A DNA stretch of 6,027 nt from Deltaproteobacteria bacterium (GTDB lineage Bacteria > Desulfobacterota > GWC2-55-46 > S146-70 > JAUXIU01), in the NCBI GenBank assembly GCA_030620895.1, contig JAUXIU010000073.1, positions 1-6,027 on the forward strand, in the 5' to 3' direction. This document shows positions 1-5,209 of this stretch, piece by piece (the first letter of the stretch is position 1; each line of letters begins with the position of its first letter). Under the pieces are notes generated by a model. The model saw nothing but the letters and a program-made list of their open reading frames with translations, had not been told where the DNA came from and ran no database searches. Both the position numbers and the translations under genes were made by a program.

Positions 1-1
1 C

Positions 2-36
2 CATAATTCCTAATTCCTAATTCATACTTCATTCTT
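2..36. repeat. Degenerate heptamer tandem array, left copy
   Basis: Five consecutive 7-nt units can be read at 2-8, 9-15, 16-22, 23-29 and 30-36. The second and third are identical (CCTAATT); the others are CATAATT, CATACTT and CATTCTT. The array starts at the window edge and may extend further left. A related heptamer array lies at 686-741, on the other side of the DUF3553 gene. The units resemble in style the short tandemly repeated heptamers described in some bacterial intergenic regions, such as those of cyanobacteria. No function is visible. The rest of 37-123 shows no gene on either strand. Confidence 0.7.
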
Positions 37-123
37 TTGTGGTACTGGAAACAATAATTGAGAATACGGCAATAAACGTTTTGTAGAAGAGATGGAAATG
101 TCTTGGTGTGAAGGCTTGAGATT

Positions 124-152
124 AAAAAAAAGGAAGGTTCGAAATACGAACC
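124..152 (-). terminator. Intrinsic terminator of the DUF3553 gene
   Basis: Read on the minus strand, a perfect 6-bp stem (GGTTCG / CGAACC, plus-strand 136-141 and 147-152) closes a 5-nt loop. It is followed by TTCC and then eight consecutive T (plus-strand A run 124-131). It lies about 55 nt beyond the DUF3553 stop codon in the right orientation. The stem is short and the T run is offset by 4 nt, so efficiency may be modest. Confidence 0.5.
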
Positions 153-207
153 CGCCCTATAATTGGCCTTAATGCTAAGAGCCTGAATCTACGTTACCTT
201 TATGCCT

Positions 208-462
208 TTACTTTTGCCGCCGTATGCCGGCCTGGTAGCAGCACAACTCGCTGTCAACGTTGTTATCGAAAGCCCGCCTGGTGCCATCTTTAAACGCTAT
301 CTTAATCATGGACAGGCCGCCTGGAAGGGTAGAATTCATCTCTTCGATTACCCTCCCTATACCCCATTCAGGGTGCCTCTTATGCGTAACCGTATTACCA
401 ACCTGAAGATATAGCCTTCTGATCTCGTTCGCTGTTCCACCTTTCGGATCATTGCTCTTCAA
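208..462 (-). CDS. DUF3553 domain protein
   Basis: This is a small cytoplasmic protein of up to 84 residues. Residues 21-82 match what I know of DUF3553: a VGxxVxHxxHPEWGIGRV opening, then LPGGLSMIKI, a FKDG turn, FDNNVDSELCCY and AGIRR. The fold is expected to be a small Tudor/SH3-like beta barrel related to CarD- and UvrD-tail-type modules that bind RNA polymerase or nucleic acid. The biochemical role of the family is not established to my knowledge. No membrane segment or signal peptide is present. The start is uncertain. The frame opens with TTG at 462 behind an in-frame TGA, there is no clear Shine-Dalgarno, and no ATG or GTG lies in frame before the domain. The gene stands alone, with its own promoter candidate and terminator, between two repeat-rich tracts. 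Confidence 0.85.
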   Translation of the reverse strand: MKSNDPKGGTANEIRRLYLQVGNTVTHKRHPEWGIGRVIEEMNSTLPGGLSMIKIAFKDGTRRAFDNNVDSELCCYQAGIRRQK

Positions 463-471
463 TCTGATTCA

Positions 472-500
472 TTTATATAGCTTTCAAGGAAAAATATCAA
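472..500 (-). promoter_or_regulatory. Sigma-70-type promoter for the DUF3553 gene
   Basis: On the minus strand, TTGATA (plus-strand 495-500) is followed by a 17-nt spacer and TATAAA (472-477). Transcription would start near 465, only a few bases before the TTG at 462. Either the message is nearly leaderless or the true start codon or promoter differs. The call rests on consensus similarity alone. Confidence 0.5.
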
Positions 501-561
501 TTTATTTAATTCCAAATTTATGTGCGGACGTAGTCAAAACCTTCAGGTTTCGCTATTTAAA

Positions 562-582
562 GTTACAAGTTGCAAGTTGTGT
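562..582. repeat. Short GTTGCAA-type heptamer run
   Basis: Three adjacent 7-nt units are seen: GTTACAA, GTTGCAA and the degraded GTTGTGT. The unit sequence differs from the CCTAATT heptamers, but the 7-nt spacing is the same. The run passes directly into the nonamer array that follows. Confidence 0.4.
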
Positions 583-693
583 GCTTACCTGATTTACTTT
601 GTTTACACGGTTTGTCGGGTTTACTCTGTTTTTTGTTTAAACCATATCAACCATGTGAACTATGCAAACCAAGTGAACCATGGAAACCATCTC
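582..693. repeat. Two-armed nonamer array around GTTTAAAC
   Basis: The left arm (582-635) is six 9-nt units with consensus close to GGTTTACTC: TGCTTACCT, GATTTACTT, TGTTTACAC, GGTTTGTCG, GGTTTACTC, TGTTTTTTG. The right arm (640-693) is six 9-nt units with consensus AACCATGTG: AACCATATC, AACCATGTG, AACTATGCA, AACCAAGTG, AACCATGGA, AACCATCTC. The right-arm consensus reverse-complemented (CACATGGTT) is a rotated relative of the left-arm unit, so the arms face each other across the palindrome GTTTAAAC at 635-642. Unit-to-unit pairing is imperfect, so a stable hairpin is uncertain. The 9-nt period keeps the reading frame, which creates an artificial open frame through the array. Confidence 0.7.
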
Positions 694-741
694 CTAGCTC
701 CTGTATCCTGACTCCTATCTTCTAACTACTATTTACTGTTT
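686..741. repeat. Degenerate heptamer tandem array, right copy
   Basis: Eight 7-nt units are seen: ACCATCT, CCTAGCT, CCTGTAT, CCTGACT, CCTATCT, TCTAACT, ACTATTT and ACTGTTT. The consensus CCTANCT is close to the CCTAATT of the array at 2-36, in the same orientation. The units are more diverged than in the left copy. The first unit overlaps the last nonamer of the preceding array. Confidence 0.65.
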
Positions 742-752
742 TAAATAGACAT

Positions 753-781
753 TGAAACAATAGGTGGTTCTTTGATATACA
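753..781 (+). promoter_or_regulatory. Promoter candidate for the zinc-ribbon gene
   Basis: TTGAAA (753-758), a 17-nt spacer and TATACA (776-781) give a reasonable sigma-70 match. The expected start near 788 leaves a leader of roughly 34 nt before the ATG at 822. A 7-bp inverted repeat (TTGATAT 772-778 / ATATCAA 802-808) overlaps the -10 box and could be an operator, or chance in AT-rich sequence. Confidence 0.4.
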
Positions 782-806
782 CAATCAGTATAAGGATCTT
801 AATATC

Positions 807-814
807 AAGGAGGA
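807..814 (+). promoter_or_regulatory. Strong Shine-Dalgarno of the zinc-ribbon gene
   Basis: AAGGAGGA lies 7 nt before the ATG at 822. This near-perfect match to the anti-Shine-Dalgarno is the main evidence that the short frame behind it is translated. It also fixes the start codon. Confidence 0.75.
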
Positions 815-821
815 TAAAGTC

Positions 822-995
822 ATGTCACCCGATATTACCGGCATAAAGGAACTAACATGCCCTTTATGTGATGTGGATGTGCCGCTCTTAGGCGACGAGG
901 CGATAGGTGAACAGGTATTGTGCATATATTGTCAATGTCCGCTTAAGATAAAGAAAACTAAGGATGACGATATATGCCTGGAAGAGGATTTTTAG
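822..995 (+). CDS. LysW-like small zinc-ribbon protein
   Basis: This 57-residue acidic protein is intact from ATG to TAG. Cys13-Pro-Leu-Cys16 and Cys34-Ile-Tyr-Cys37 form a CxxC...CxxC zinc ribbon, with extra Cys39 and Cys52. The spacing, the middle stretch VPLLGDEAIGEQV and the acidic C-terminus strongly recall LysW, the roughly 54-residue amino-group carrier of the alpha-aminoadipate lysine/arginine route. LysW proteins end in a conserved EDWGE whose terminal Glu carries the substrate. This protein ends LEEDF, so the Trp-Gly-Glu and the carrier Glu are missing. No lysine or arginine biosynthesis gene is in the window, so a classical carrier role is not supported. It may be a structural zinc ribbon or a LysW-fold protein with another partner. 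The start is set by the strong Shine-Dalgarno at 807-814. The gene ends 4 nt from the rtcB stop codon, tail to tail. Confidence 0.75.
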   Translation: MSPDITGIKELTCPLCDVDVPLLGDEAIGEQVLCIYCQCPLKIKKTKDDDICLEEDF

Positions 996-999
996 TCTA

Positions 1000-2463
1000 T
1001 CACCCTTTCACGCATACAAGTGGTTTCATTCTCGCTATCTTTTTGTTCACGCCTGACCTGTGCATGATCTCAACGACCCTATCTACATCCTTGTATGCAC
1101 CGGGTGCCTCTTCTGCAACACCTGGTTTGCTCCTAGACTTTATGATGATCCCCTTTTCCCTTAGCTCCTGAATAATACGTTCCCCCCTCCATCGGCGTTT
1201 GGCTGCCTGCCTCGAGAGGGCCCTTCCAGCACCATGGACTGCACTCCCGAAGCACTCCTCCATACCCTGCTCCGTTCCACTGAGTATATAGGATGCCGTT
1301 CCCATCGTACCTCCGACGAGTAGGGGTTGACCTATAGGCCTGTATGCCTCAGGGACCTCTTCCCTGCCGGGCCCAAAGGCCCTTGTCGCACCCTTCCTAT
1401 GTATGAGAAGCCTCTTCATTGTCCCTTCCACATTATGGGACTCTATCTTACAGGTATTGTGACCCACATCGTAGAGAAGCCTTATCTCCTCGATCGGTAT
1501 TCCAAAGACGGAGCCGAGCGCCTTTCTTGTAAGATGTGAAATAGCCTGCCTGTTTGCAAAGGCGCAATTTACCCCGCAGTTTACCGCCGTGAAGTACTTT
1601 CTGCCTTCAGGGCTCTTTATCGGTGCACAGACGAGCTCCCTCTCACGTATCGGTATACCGTACTTCCTGCTGGCGGCCTCCAGTGTCTTTAGATAATCGG
1701 TTCCTATCTGATGGCCAAGGGCCCTGCTGCCGCAGTGTATGGCGACGAGTACCTGGCCTTCATGAATCCCGTATGCCTCTGCCGCCTCGGTATCGTAAAT
1801 CTCCTCGATCCACTGCACCTCAAGGTAGTGGTTACCTGAACCAAGTGTTCCTACCTGTTTGAATTGCCTCTCCTTGGCCTTAAGGCTTACATTTTCCGGG
1901 TCTGCATCTGAGACCTTTCCATTTTCCTCTGTATACTCCAGGTCTTCCGGGAAGCCGTATCCCTTCTCTACAACGAATTCAGCACCCCTCCTAAGAACCT
2001 CGTTTATCTCGTTTACCGAAAGCCTTATGTCGCCGGTCGAACCGACACCGGATGGGACCGATCTGAAGAGCTGATTGGCCAGCTCATCCTTCTTACCCTC
2101 TATATCTTTCTTTTTTAGCGGTGTCTTCAAGACCCTAACACCGCAGTTTATATCGAAACCAACACCTGCGACGCTTATAACACCCTCTTCAAGGTCGAAG
2201 GCGCCCACTCCACCTATAGTGAAACCGTATCCAGGGTGTATATCCGCCATTGCTATAGATGCCTTCTCTATCCCTGGCAGAGATGCGACATTGACAACCT
2301 GCTGGATGGCGGGTGTAAAGCCGCCGCCCTTTCTCTCTTCTGCATCTTTCAAAAGACCCTGGATAGTCTCTTCGTCTCCGTAGACCCTGCCTGGAACAAG
2401 CATATCCCCCTTCTTTGTCACCTCCCACAGATAGGGAGTTATCTTCCTTATTTCAATGGACAT
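1000..2463 (-). CDS. rtcB: RNA-splicing ligase RtcB
   Basis: This cytoplasmic, Mn- and GTP-dependent RNA ligase joins 2',3'-cyclic-phosphate or 3'-phosphate ends to 5'-OH ends, as in RNA repair and tRNA splicing. The 487-residue length is normal for the archaeal-type family. Visible active-site blocks are DINCGVR (Asp104, Cys107), GSGNH (Asn211, His212), HCGSRALGHQ (His243), GHNTCKIE (His335) and HGAGR. His410 in the last is the expected guanylylated histidine. The C-terminus ends KPLVCVKG-like, as expected for a complete protein. By analogy with Pyrococcus RtcB, Asp104, Cys107, His212, His243 and His335 should hold the two Mn ions. The ATG at 2463 follows a GGGGG-rich Shine-Dalgarno that overlaps the archease stop codon. 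The gene lies 12 nt downstream of archease and the two are surely co-transcribed. No RtcA or RtcR is present. Confidence 0.97.
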   Translation of the reverse strand: MSIEIRKITPYLWEVTKKGDMLVPGRVYGDEETIQGLLKDAEERKGGGFTPAIQQVVNVASLPGIEKASIAMADIHPGYGFTIGGVGAFDLEEGVISVAGVGFDINCGVRVLKTPLKKKDIEGKKDELANQLFRSVPSGVGSTGDIRLSVNEINEVLRRGAEFVVEKGYGFPEDLEYTEENGKVSDADPENVSLKAKERQFKQVGTLGSGNHYLEVQWIEEIYDTEAAEAYGIHEGQVLVAIHCGSRALGHQIGTDYLKTLEAASRKYGIPIRERELVCAPIKSPEGRKYFTAVNCGVNCAFANRQAISHLTRKALGSVFGIPIEEIRLLYDVGHNTCKIESHNVEGTMKRLLIHRKGATRAFGPGREEVPEAYRPIGQPLLVGGTMGTASYILSGTEQGMEECFGSAVHGAGRALSRQAAKRRWRGERIIQELREKGIIIKSRSKPGVAEEAPGAYKDVDRVVEIMHRSGVNKKIARMKPLVCVKG

Positions 2464-2475
2464 GACTTCACCCCC

Positions 2476-2901
2476 TCATACATCAAGGATACATCTGAGG
2501 ATATGTTGCCCCTTCTCTACCCTGTACTCAAGCCCCGCGTAGGTGGCAGCCTTCACTTCGGTCTTAACGGAGTGCTTCTCTTCATTAAACGGTTCCCCGC
2601 CTGCTGCCCCTCTAAAGTGGTAGATACCATCTCTCTCCTCAACCTTTCCTCTCTTTAATCCTTTGATGGCAATGCCCTCAATATCCTGCCTGGAGAGTAT
2701 CTCATTAAGCACCTCTATAAAGAGCATCTCTATATTCTCTGCCTCACAGGTTATTGGGGTCTCGGACTTGTATTCAATGGTATCGAGGTCAAACATCACA
2801 TTAAGCATGGCCTCTGCCCCGCTTTCGAATACCTCCTCGAGTGTTGCACCGGTCGACATGATACCGACATCGGCCAAGTGTTCAAGATACGTATACGGCA
2901 T
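2476..2901 (-). CDS. Archease, RtcB activator
   Basis: Archease speeds the guanylylation of RtcB and lets it turn over repeatedly. The protein has 141 residues, the usual family size. It opens YxxLEHLADVGI (His8, Asp11), a variant of the EHTADIGI signature. It continues with the TLEEVFESGAEAMLNVMFD helix region, then EVKAATYAGL near residues 115-124, and ends GQHILRCILDV, where the penultimate Asp is conserved. I chose the ATG at 2901, which gives the family-typical short lead before YEFLEH-like sequence. A GTG directly upstream (2904) would add one residue. There is no clear Shine-Dalgarno at either. As first gene of the archease-rtcB operon it sits behind a promoter candidate at 2926-2954. 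Its 3' end carries the ribosome binding site of rtcB. Confidence 0.95.
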   Translation of the reverse strand: MPYTYLEHLADVGIMSTGATLEEVFESGAEAMLNVMFDLDTIEYKSETPITCEAENIEMLFIEVLNEILSRQDIEGIAIKGLKRGKVEERDGIYHFRGAAGGEPFNEEKHSVKTEVKAATYAGLEYRVEKGQHILRCILDV

Positions 2902-2925
2902 CACTAAAGTTTATCAGTGTAATAT

Positions 2926-2954
2926 ATTGTAGTCAAGGAATACAGGCCATTCAA
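2926..2954 (-). promoter_or_regulatory. Promoter candidate for the archease-rtcB operon
   Basis: On the minus strand, TTGAAT (plus-strand 2949-2954), a 17-nt spacer and TACAAT (2926-2931) predict a start near 2919 and a leader of about 18 nt. A second, weaker candidate is TTGACT (2931-2936), 17 nt, TAAACT (2908-2913), which would start at or very near the ATG. Both lie in the 93-bp divergent region shared with the epimerase gene. On the plus strand the only -35-like box is TTGACC (2957-2962), with a poor TAACCT 18 nt further on. Confidence 0.45.
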
Positions 2955-2994
2955 CCTTGACCCTTATATCTTAATCATGTTAACCTCCAAAATT

Positions 2995-3942
2995 ATGACC
3001 ACCATGATTACAGGCGGTGCGGGGTTTATAGGTTCACACCTGGTAGACAGTCTCCTTGAGAAGGGTGAGAGGGTTGTGGTGATAGATGATTTCAATGACT
3101 TCTACGACCCCATGTTGAAATGGGAGAACATAAAGGGTGCATCAAAGCACCAGGACTTCCTCCTCTATGAAGGCGATATAAGAGACAAGGAGTTGATAGA
3201 GAGGGTATTTGACGAGAACCATATAGACTGTATATGTCATATTGCAGCCAGAGCAGGTGTCAGACCTTCGTTAGCCGACCCTATACTCTATGAAGATGTT
3301 AACTGCATGGGCACCCTTAACATACTCGAAGCAGTTAAGACACGCTCGCTAAAAAACTTTGTATTTGCCTCCTCTTCCTCGGTATATGGCATAAACAGCA
3401 AGGTTCCATTCTCCGAGGATGATCCGATAAACCTGCCCATCTCTCCATATGCCGTTACAAAGAGGGCGAATGAATTAATGCTCTTTTCATATGCCCATCT
3501 CTATAATATCCCCACAACATGCCTCAGATTTTTTACTGCCTATGGTGAGAGGGGAAGGCCTGAGATGGCGGTCGCAAATTTTACAAGACTCATCCATGAG
3601 GACAGGGAGATAAACGTCTACGGCGATGGAACCACGAGGCGTGATTTTACATATATCGATGATATTATTCAGGGTGTACTTACTGCTATAGAGAGGCCGT
3701 TCGGATACGAGATCATAAACCTTGGAGAGTCCAGGGTTGTCGAGCTCAATTACCTTATAAGCCTTATAGAAAAGAACCTCAAGAAGAAGTCAAAGGTCAT
3801 TAATCAGGAGCCTGCCCCTGGTGATGTGCCTGTAACATATGCAGATATAGACAAGGCAAGGAGGCTTCTGGATTACGAGCCGAAGGTTGAGATAGAGGAG
3901 GGGATCGAGCGGTACGTGGAGTGGTTCCTTGAAGGGAGGTAA
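2995..3942 (+). CDS. NAD-dependent epimerase, UDP-glucuronate 4-epimerase-like
   Basis: This extended short-chain dehydrogenase is predicted to interconvert nucleotide sugars, most likely UDP-glucuronate and UDP-galacturonate, for surface polysaccharide. Counting from this start (315 residues), the Rossmann motif TGGAGFIG is at 6-13. Acidic Asp31-Asp32 at the end of strand 2 indicate NAD preference. FNDFYDPMLK follows, which is characteristic of the glucuronate epimerase group, then the IAARAGVRPS block, SSSSVYG (126-132), the catalytic pair Tyr152/Lys156 in PYAVTK, and RFFTAYGERGRPEMA. Substrate is inferred from these motifs; dTDP-glucose-type or other UDP-sugar epimerases are the alternatives. 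The frame is open from an ATG at 2977. I prefer 2995 because it gives the usual five residues before TGG. Neither start has a Shine-Dalgarno. The YhaM-like gene follows after 3 nt, so the two form an operon. No other sugar genes are near. Confidence 0.88.
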   Translation: MTTMITGGAGFIGSHLVDSLLEKGERVVVIDDFNDFYDPMLKWENIKGASKHQDFLLYEGDIRDKELIERVFDENHIDCICHIAARAGVRPSLADPILYEDVNCMGTLNILEAVKTRSLKNFVFASSSSVYGINSKVPFSEDDPINLPISPYAVTKRANELMLFSYAHLYNIPTTCLRFFTAYGERGRPEMAVANFTRLIHEDREINVYGDGTTRRDFTYIDDIIQGVLTAIERPFGYEIINLGESRVVELNYLISLIEKNLKKKSKVINQEPAPGDVPVTYADIDKARRLLDYEPKVEIEEGIERYVEWFLEGR

Positions 3943-3945
3943 AAG

Positions 3946-5016
3946 ATGAAACGGATGTATATAGACGGGATAAGAGAAAAGGATAAGGTGGAAGATACCT
4001 TCCTTGTTACCAAGAAGGAGAGCGGCATGAGCAAGAGTGGTAAGGCCTACCTTAACCTGAAACTCATGGACAGGACGGGTGATATTGATGCGAGGGTCTG
4101 GGATAATGTAGATGTGCTATCAGGGAGGTTTAATAAGAACGATTTTGTAAGGATAAAAGGATTTGGGGTTTCTTATCAATCCAATATTCAAGTAAATGTC
4201 GTAGATTTAGAGATGATACCACAGGCAGATATCGACCTTTCTGACTTTCTCCCTGCCTCGGAAAGGGATCCTGACAGGATGTTGGAAGAATTGGATGCCA
4301 TCATCGATGGCTTGAAAAACCATCACCTCAAAGGACTCTTGAAAAGCATCTTTACGGATAGGGAAGTGAGAAGACTCTTCAAGACTGCCCCGGCCGCAAA
4401 GAAAATGCACCACAGCTATATCGGGGGGCTTTTGGAACATGTCCTTTCTCTCTGTGGATTGGTTAAAATGGCTGCGGGCCATTACAGGAATATAAACGCT
4501 GATCTCATAATCGCCGGGGCGATACTCCACGATATAGGGAAGATCTATGAACTGTCATACGATAAGGCCTTTGACTATACAGATGAAGGCAGGCTTCTCG
4601 GTCACATAACGATAGGCGTAGAGGTGATAGAGAAGGAGATTGCCAAGATACCGGATTTTCCAAAAAGGGTTTCAATTCTTTTAAAACATATGCTCCTCAG
4701 TCATCACGGCTACCTTGAATTCGGATCTCCAAAGAGGCCCAAGACCGTAGAAGCTGTAATCCTCTACTACTGCGACGACCTCGATTCCAAGGTACAATCG
4801 CTACAGGCCCTTATAGAGAAGGAGAGAGATACAGATTCTAACTGGACAAGCTACCACAGGCTCTACGAGAGATATATATACAAGGGCGATCAGGCTGAGA
4901 GGAAGGATATCCCTAAAGATTCTGGCAAGGATACGGAGATCAAAGGGGATAAGGAGAAGGATAAGGATAAGGATAAGGAGAAGGGTAAGGGTAAGGAGCT
5001 TAACCTCTTTAAATAG
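3946..5016 (+). CDS. YhaM-like OB-fold/HD 3'-5' exoribonuclease
   Basis: The predicted role is trimming of RNA, possibly also DNA, from the 3' end with a metal-dependent HD active site, as in Bacillus YhaM. The protein has 356 residues. An OB-fold (about 15-92) begins DTFLVTKKE and contains GKAYLNLKLMDRTGDIDARVWD. A helical linker follows, then the HD domain at about 150-310. Candidate metal ligands are His156 or His155 in MHHSYIGGLLEH, His165, His195-Asp196 in ILHDIGK, His220, His253-His254 and Asp277/Asp280. YhaM proteins normally end soon after the HD domain at about 310-320 residues. Here a charged tail (316-356) of alternating Lys with Asp, Glu or Gly is added. The start is firm: GGGAGGT overlaps the end of the epimerase gene, 3 nt separates the frames, and translation is probably coupled. 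The link to the sugar epimerase is unexplained. Confidence 0.9.
   Translation: MKRMYIDGIREKDKVEDTFLVTKKESGMSKSGKAYLNLKLMDRTGDIDARVWDNVDVLSGRFNKNDFVRIKGFGVSYQSNIQVNVVDLEMIPQADIDLSDFLPASERDPDRMLEELDAIIDGLKNHHLKGLLKSIFTDREVRRLFKTAPAAKKMHHSYIGGLLEHVLSLCGLVKMAAGHYRNINADLIIAGAILHDIGKIYELSYDKAFDYTDEGRLLGHITIGVEVIEKEIAKIPDFPKRVSILLKHMLLSHHGYLEFGSPKRPKTVEAVILYYCDDLDSKVQSLQALIEKERDTDSNWTSYHRLYERYIYKGDQAERKDIPKDSGKDTEIKGDKEKDKDKDKEKGKGKELNLFK
4948..4998 (+). repeat. In-frame GATAAG hexanucleotide repeat
   Basis: Seventeen codons alternate AAG (Lys) with GAT, GAG or GGT (Asp, Glu, Gly), forming about eight copies of a 6-nt unit. They encode residues 335-351 of the YhaM-like protein. Because the unit is six bases, slippage would lengthen or shorten the Lys/Asp tail by two residues without shifting the frame. 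Confidence 0.85.
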
Positions 5017-5051
5017 TGTCTATCCGAAGAACTACGTATGTTGATTATTCA

Positions 5052-5127
5052 CCCCGTTAGATATCGACCTCTATTCTTATAAAGACCTGTAAAGTTTTAT
5101 ATGGTAATTTCTCTTTATCTAAAGGGG
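5052..5127. other. Long-range inverted repeat in the yhaM-pflX spacer
   Basis: CCCCGTTAGATA (5052-5063) pairs with TATCTAAAGGGG (5116-5127) over 12 positions with a single mismatch, enclosing 52 nt. Inside, TATAAA and TTTATA form a further 6-bp stem around 12 nt. The nested arrangement could be a structured leader or 3' region, or an attenuator. I could not match it to a known riboswitch. The remainder of 5017-5209 holds an isolated T8 run (5165-5172) without a convincing GC stem and no gene on either strand. Confidence 0.4.
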
Positions 5128-5209
5128 CAAGCCGGGTACAATTAATCTTATACTGATCATATGGTTTTTTTTAATCGCCCATACCTTTGAATACCTGATT
5201 TGATAGATA

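Larger units (their letters stand above)
463..821. other. Gene-free repeat-rich intergenic region
   Basis: This region separates the leftward DUF3553 gene from the rightward zinc-ribbon gene. From left to right it holds the DUF3553 promoter candidate (472-500), a small perfect palindrome AAACCT-TC-AGGTTT (537-550), a few units of a GTTGCAA-like heptamer (562-582), a two-armed nonamer array (582-693), a heptamer array (686-741), a plus-strand promoter candidate (753-781) and a strong ribosome binding site (807-814). An open frame at 520-711 is a product of the repeats and has no ribosome binding site. I see no RNA gene. Confidence 0.7.

Noticed and set aside
202..414. Plus-strand open frame opposite the DUF3553 gene
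   Set aside because: The minus strand encodes a recognisable conserved domain over the same bases; this frame has no ribosome binding site or family likeness.
520..711. Plus-strand open frame of 63 codons rich in Asn-His
   Set aside because: It is produced by the 9-nt repeat, which keeps frame. It has no ribosome binding site and its composition follows the repeat units rather than any protein family.
562..741. CRISPR array
   Set aside because: Units are only 7 or 9 nt, abut without spacers and are degenerate; no cas genes are present.
772..808. Hairpin TTGATAT/ATATCAA controlling the zinc-ribbon gene's ribosome binding site
   Set aside because: It is only 7 AT-rich pairs across a 23-nt loop, and the left arm lies upstream of the predicted transcript start. 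It is kept only as a possible operator remark.
974..2658. Several plus-strand frames and one minus-strand frame over rtcB and archease
   Set aside because: All overlap two full-length, unmistakable genes and show no motif of their own.
4207..4530. Minus-strand open frame inside the YhaM-like gene
   Set aside because: It is a shadow of the HD/OB-fold gene, with no family likeness.
5121..5136. Cyclic-di-GMP riboswitch fragment, because of the GGGGCAAGCC stretch
   Set aside because: The rest of the aptamer, including the second helix and its tetraloop/receptor parts, is not present nearby.
5149..5172. Intrinsic terminator ending in the T8 run
   Set aside because: No GC-containing stem precedes the T run; the only self-pairing is three A/T pairs.
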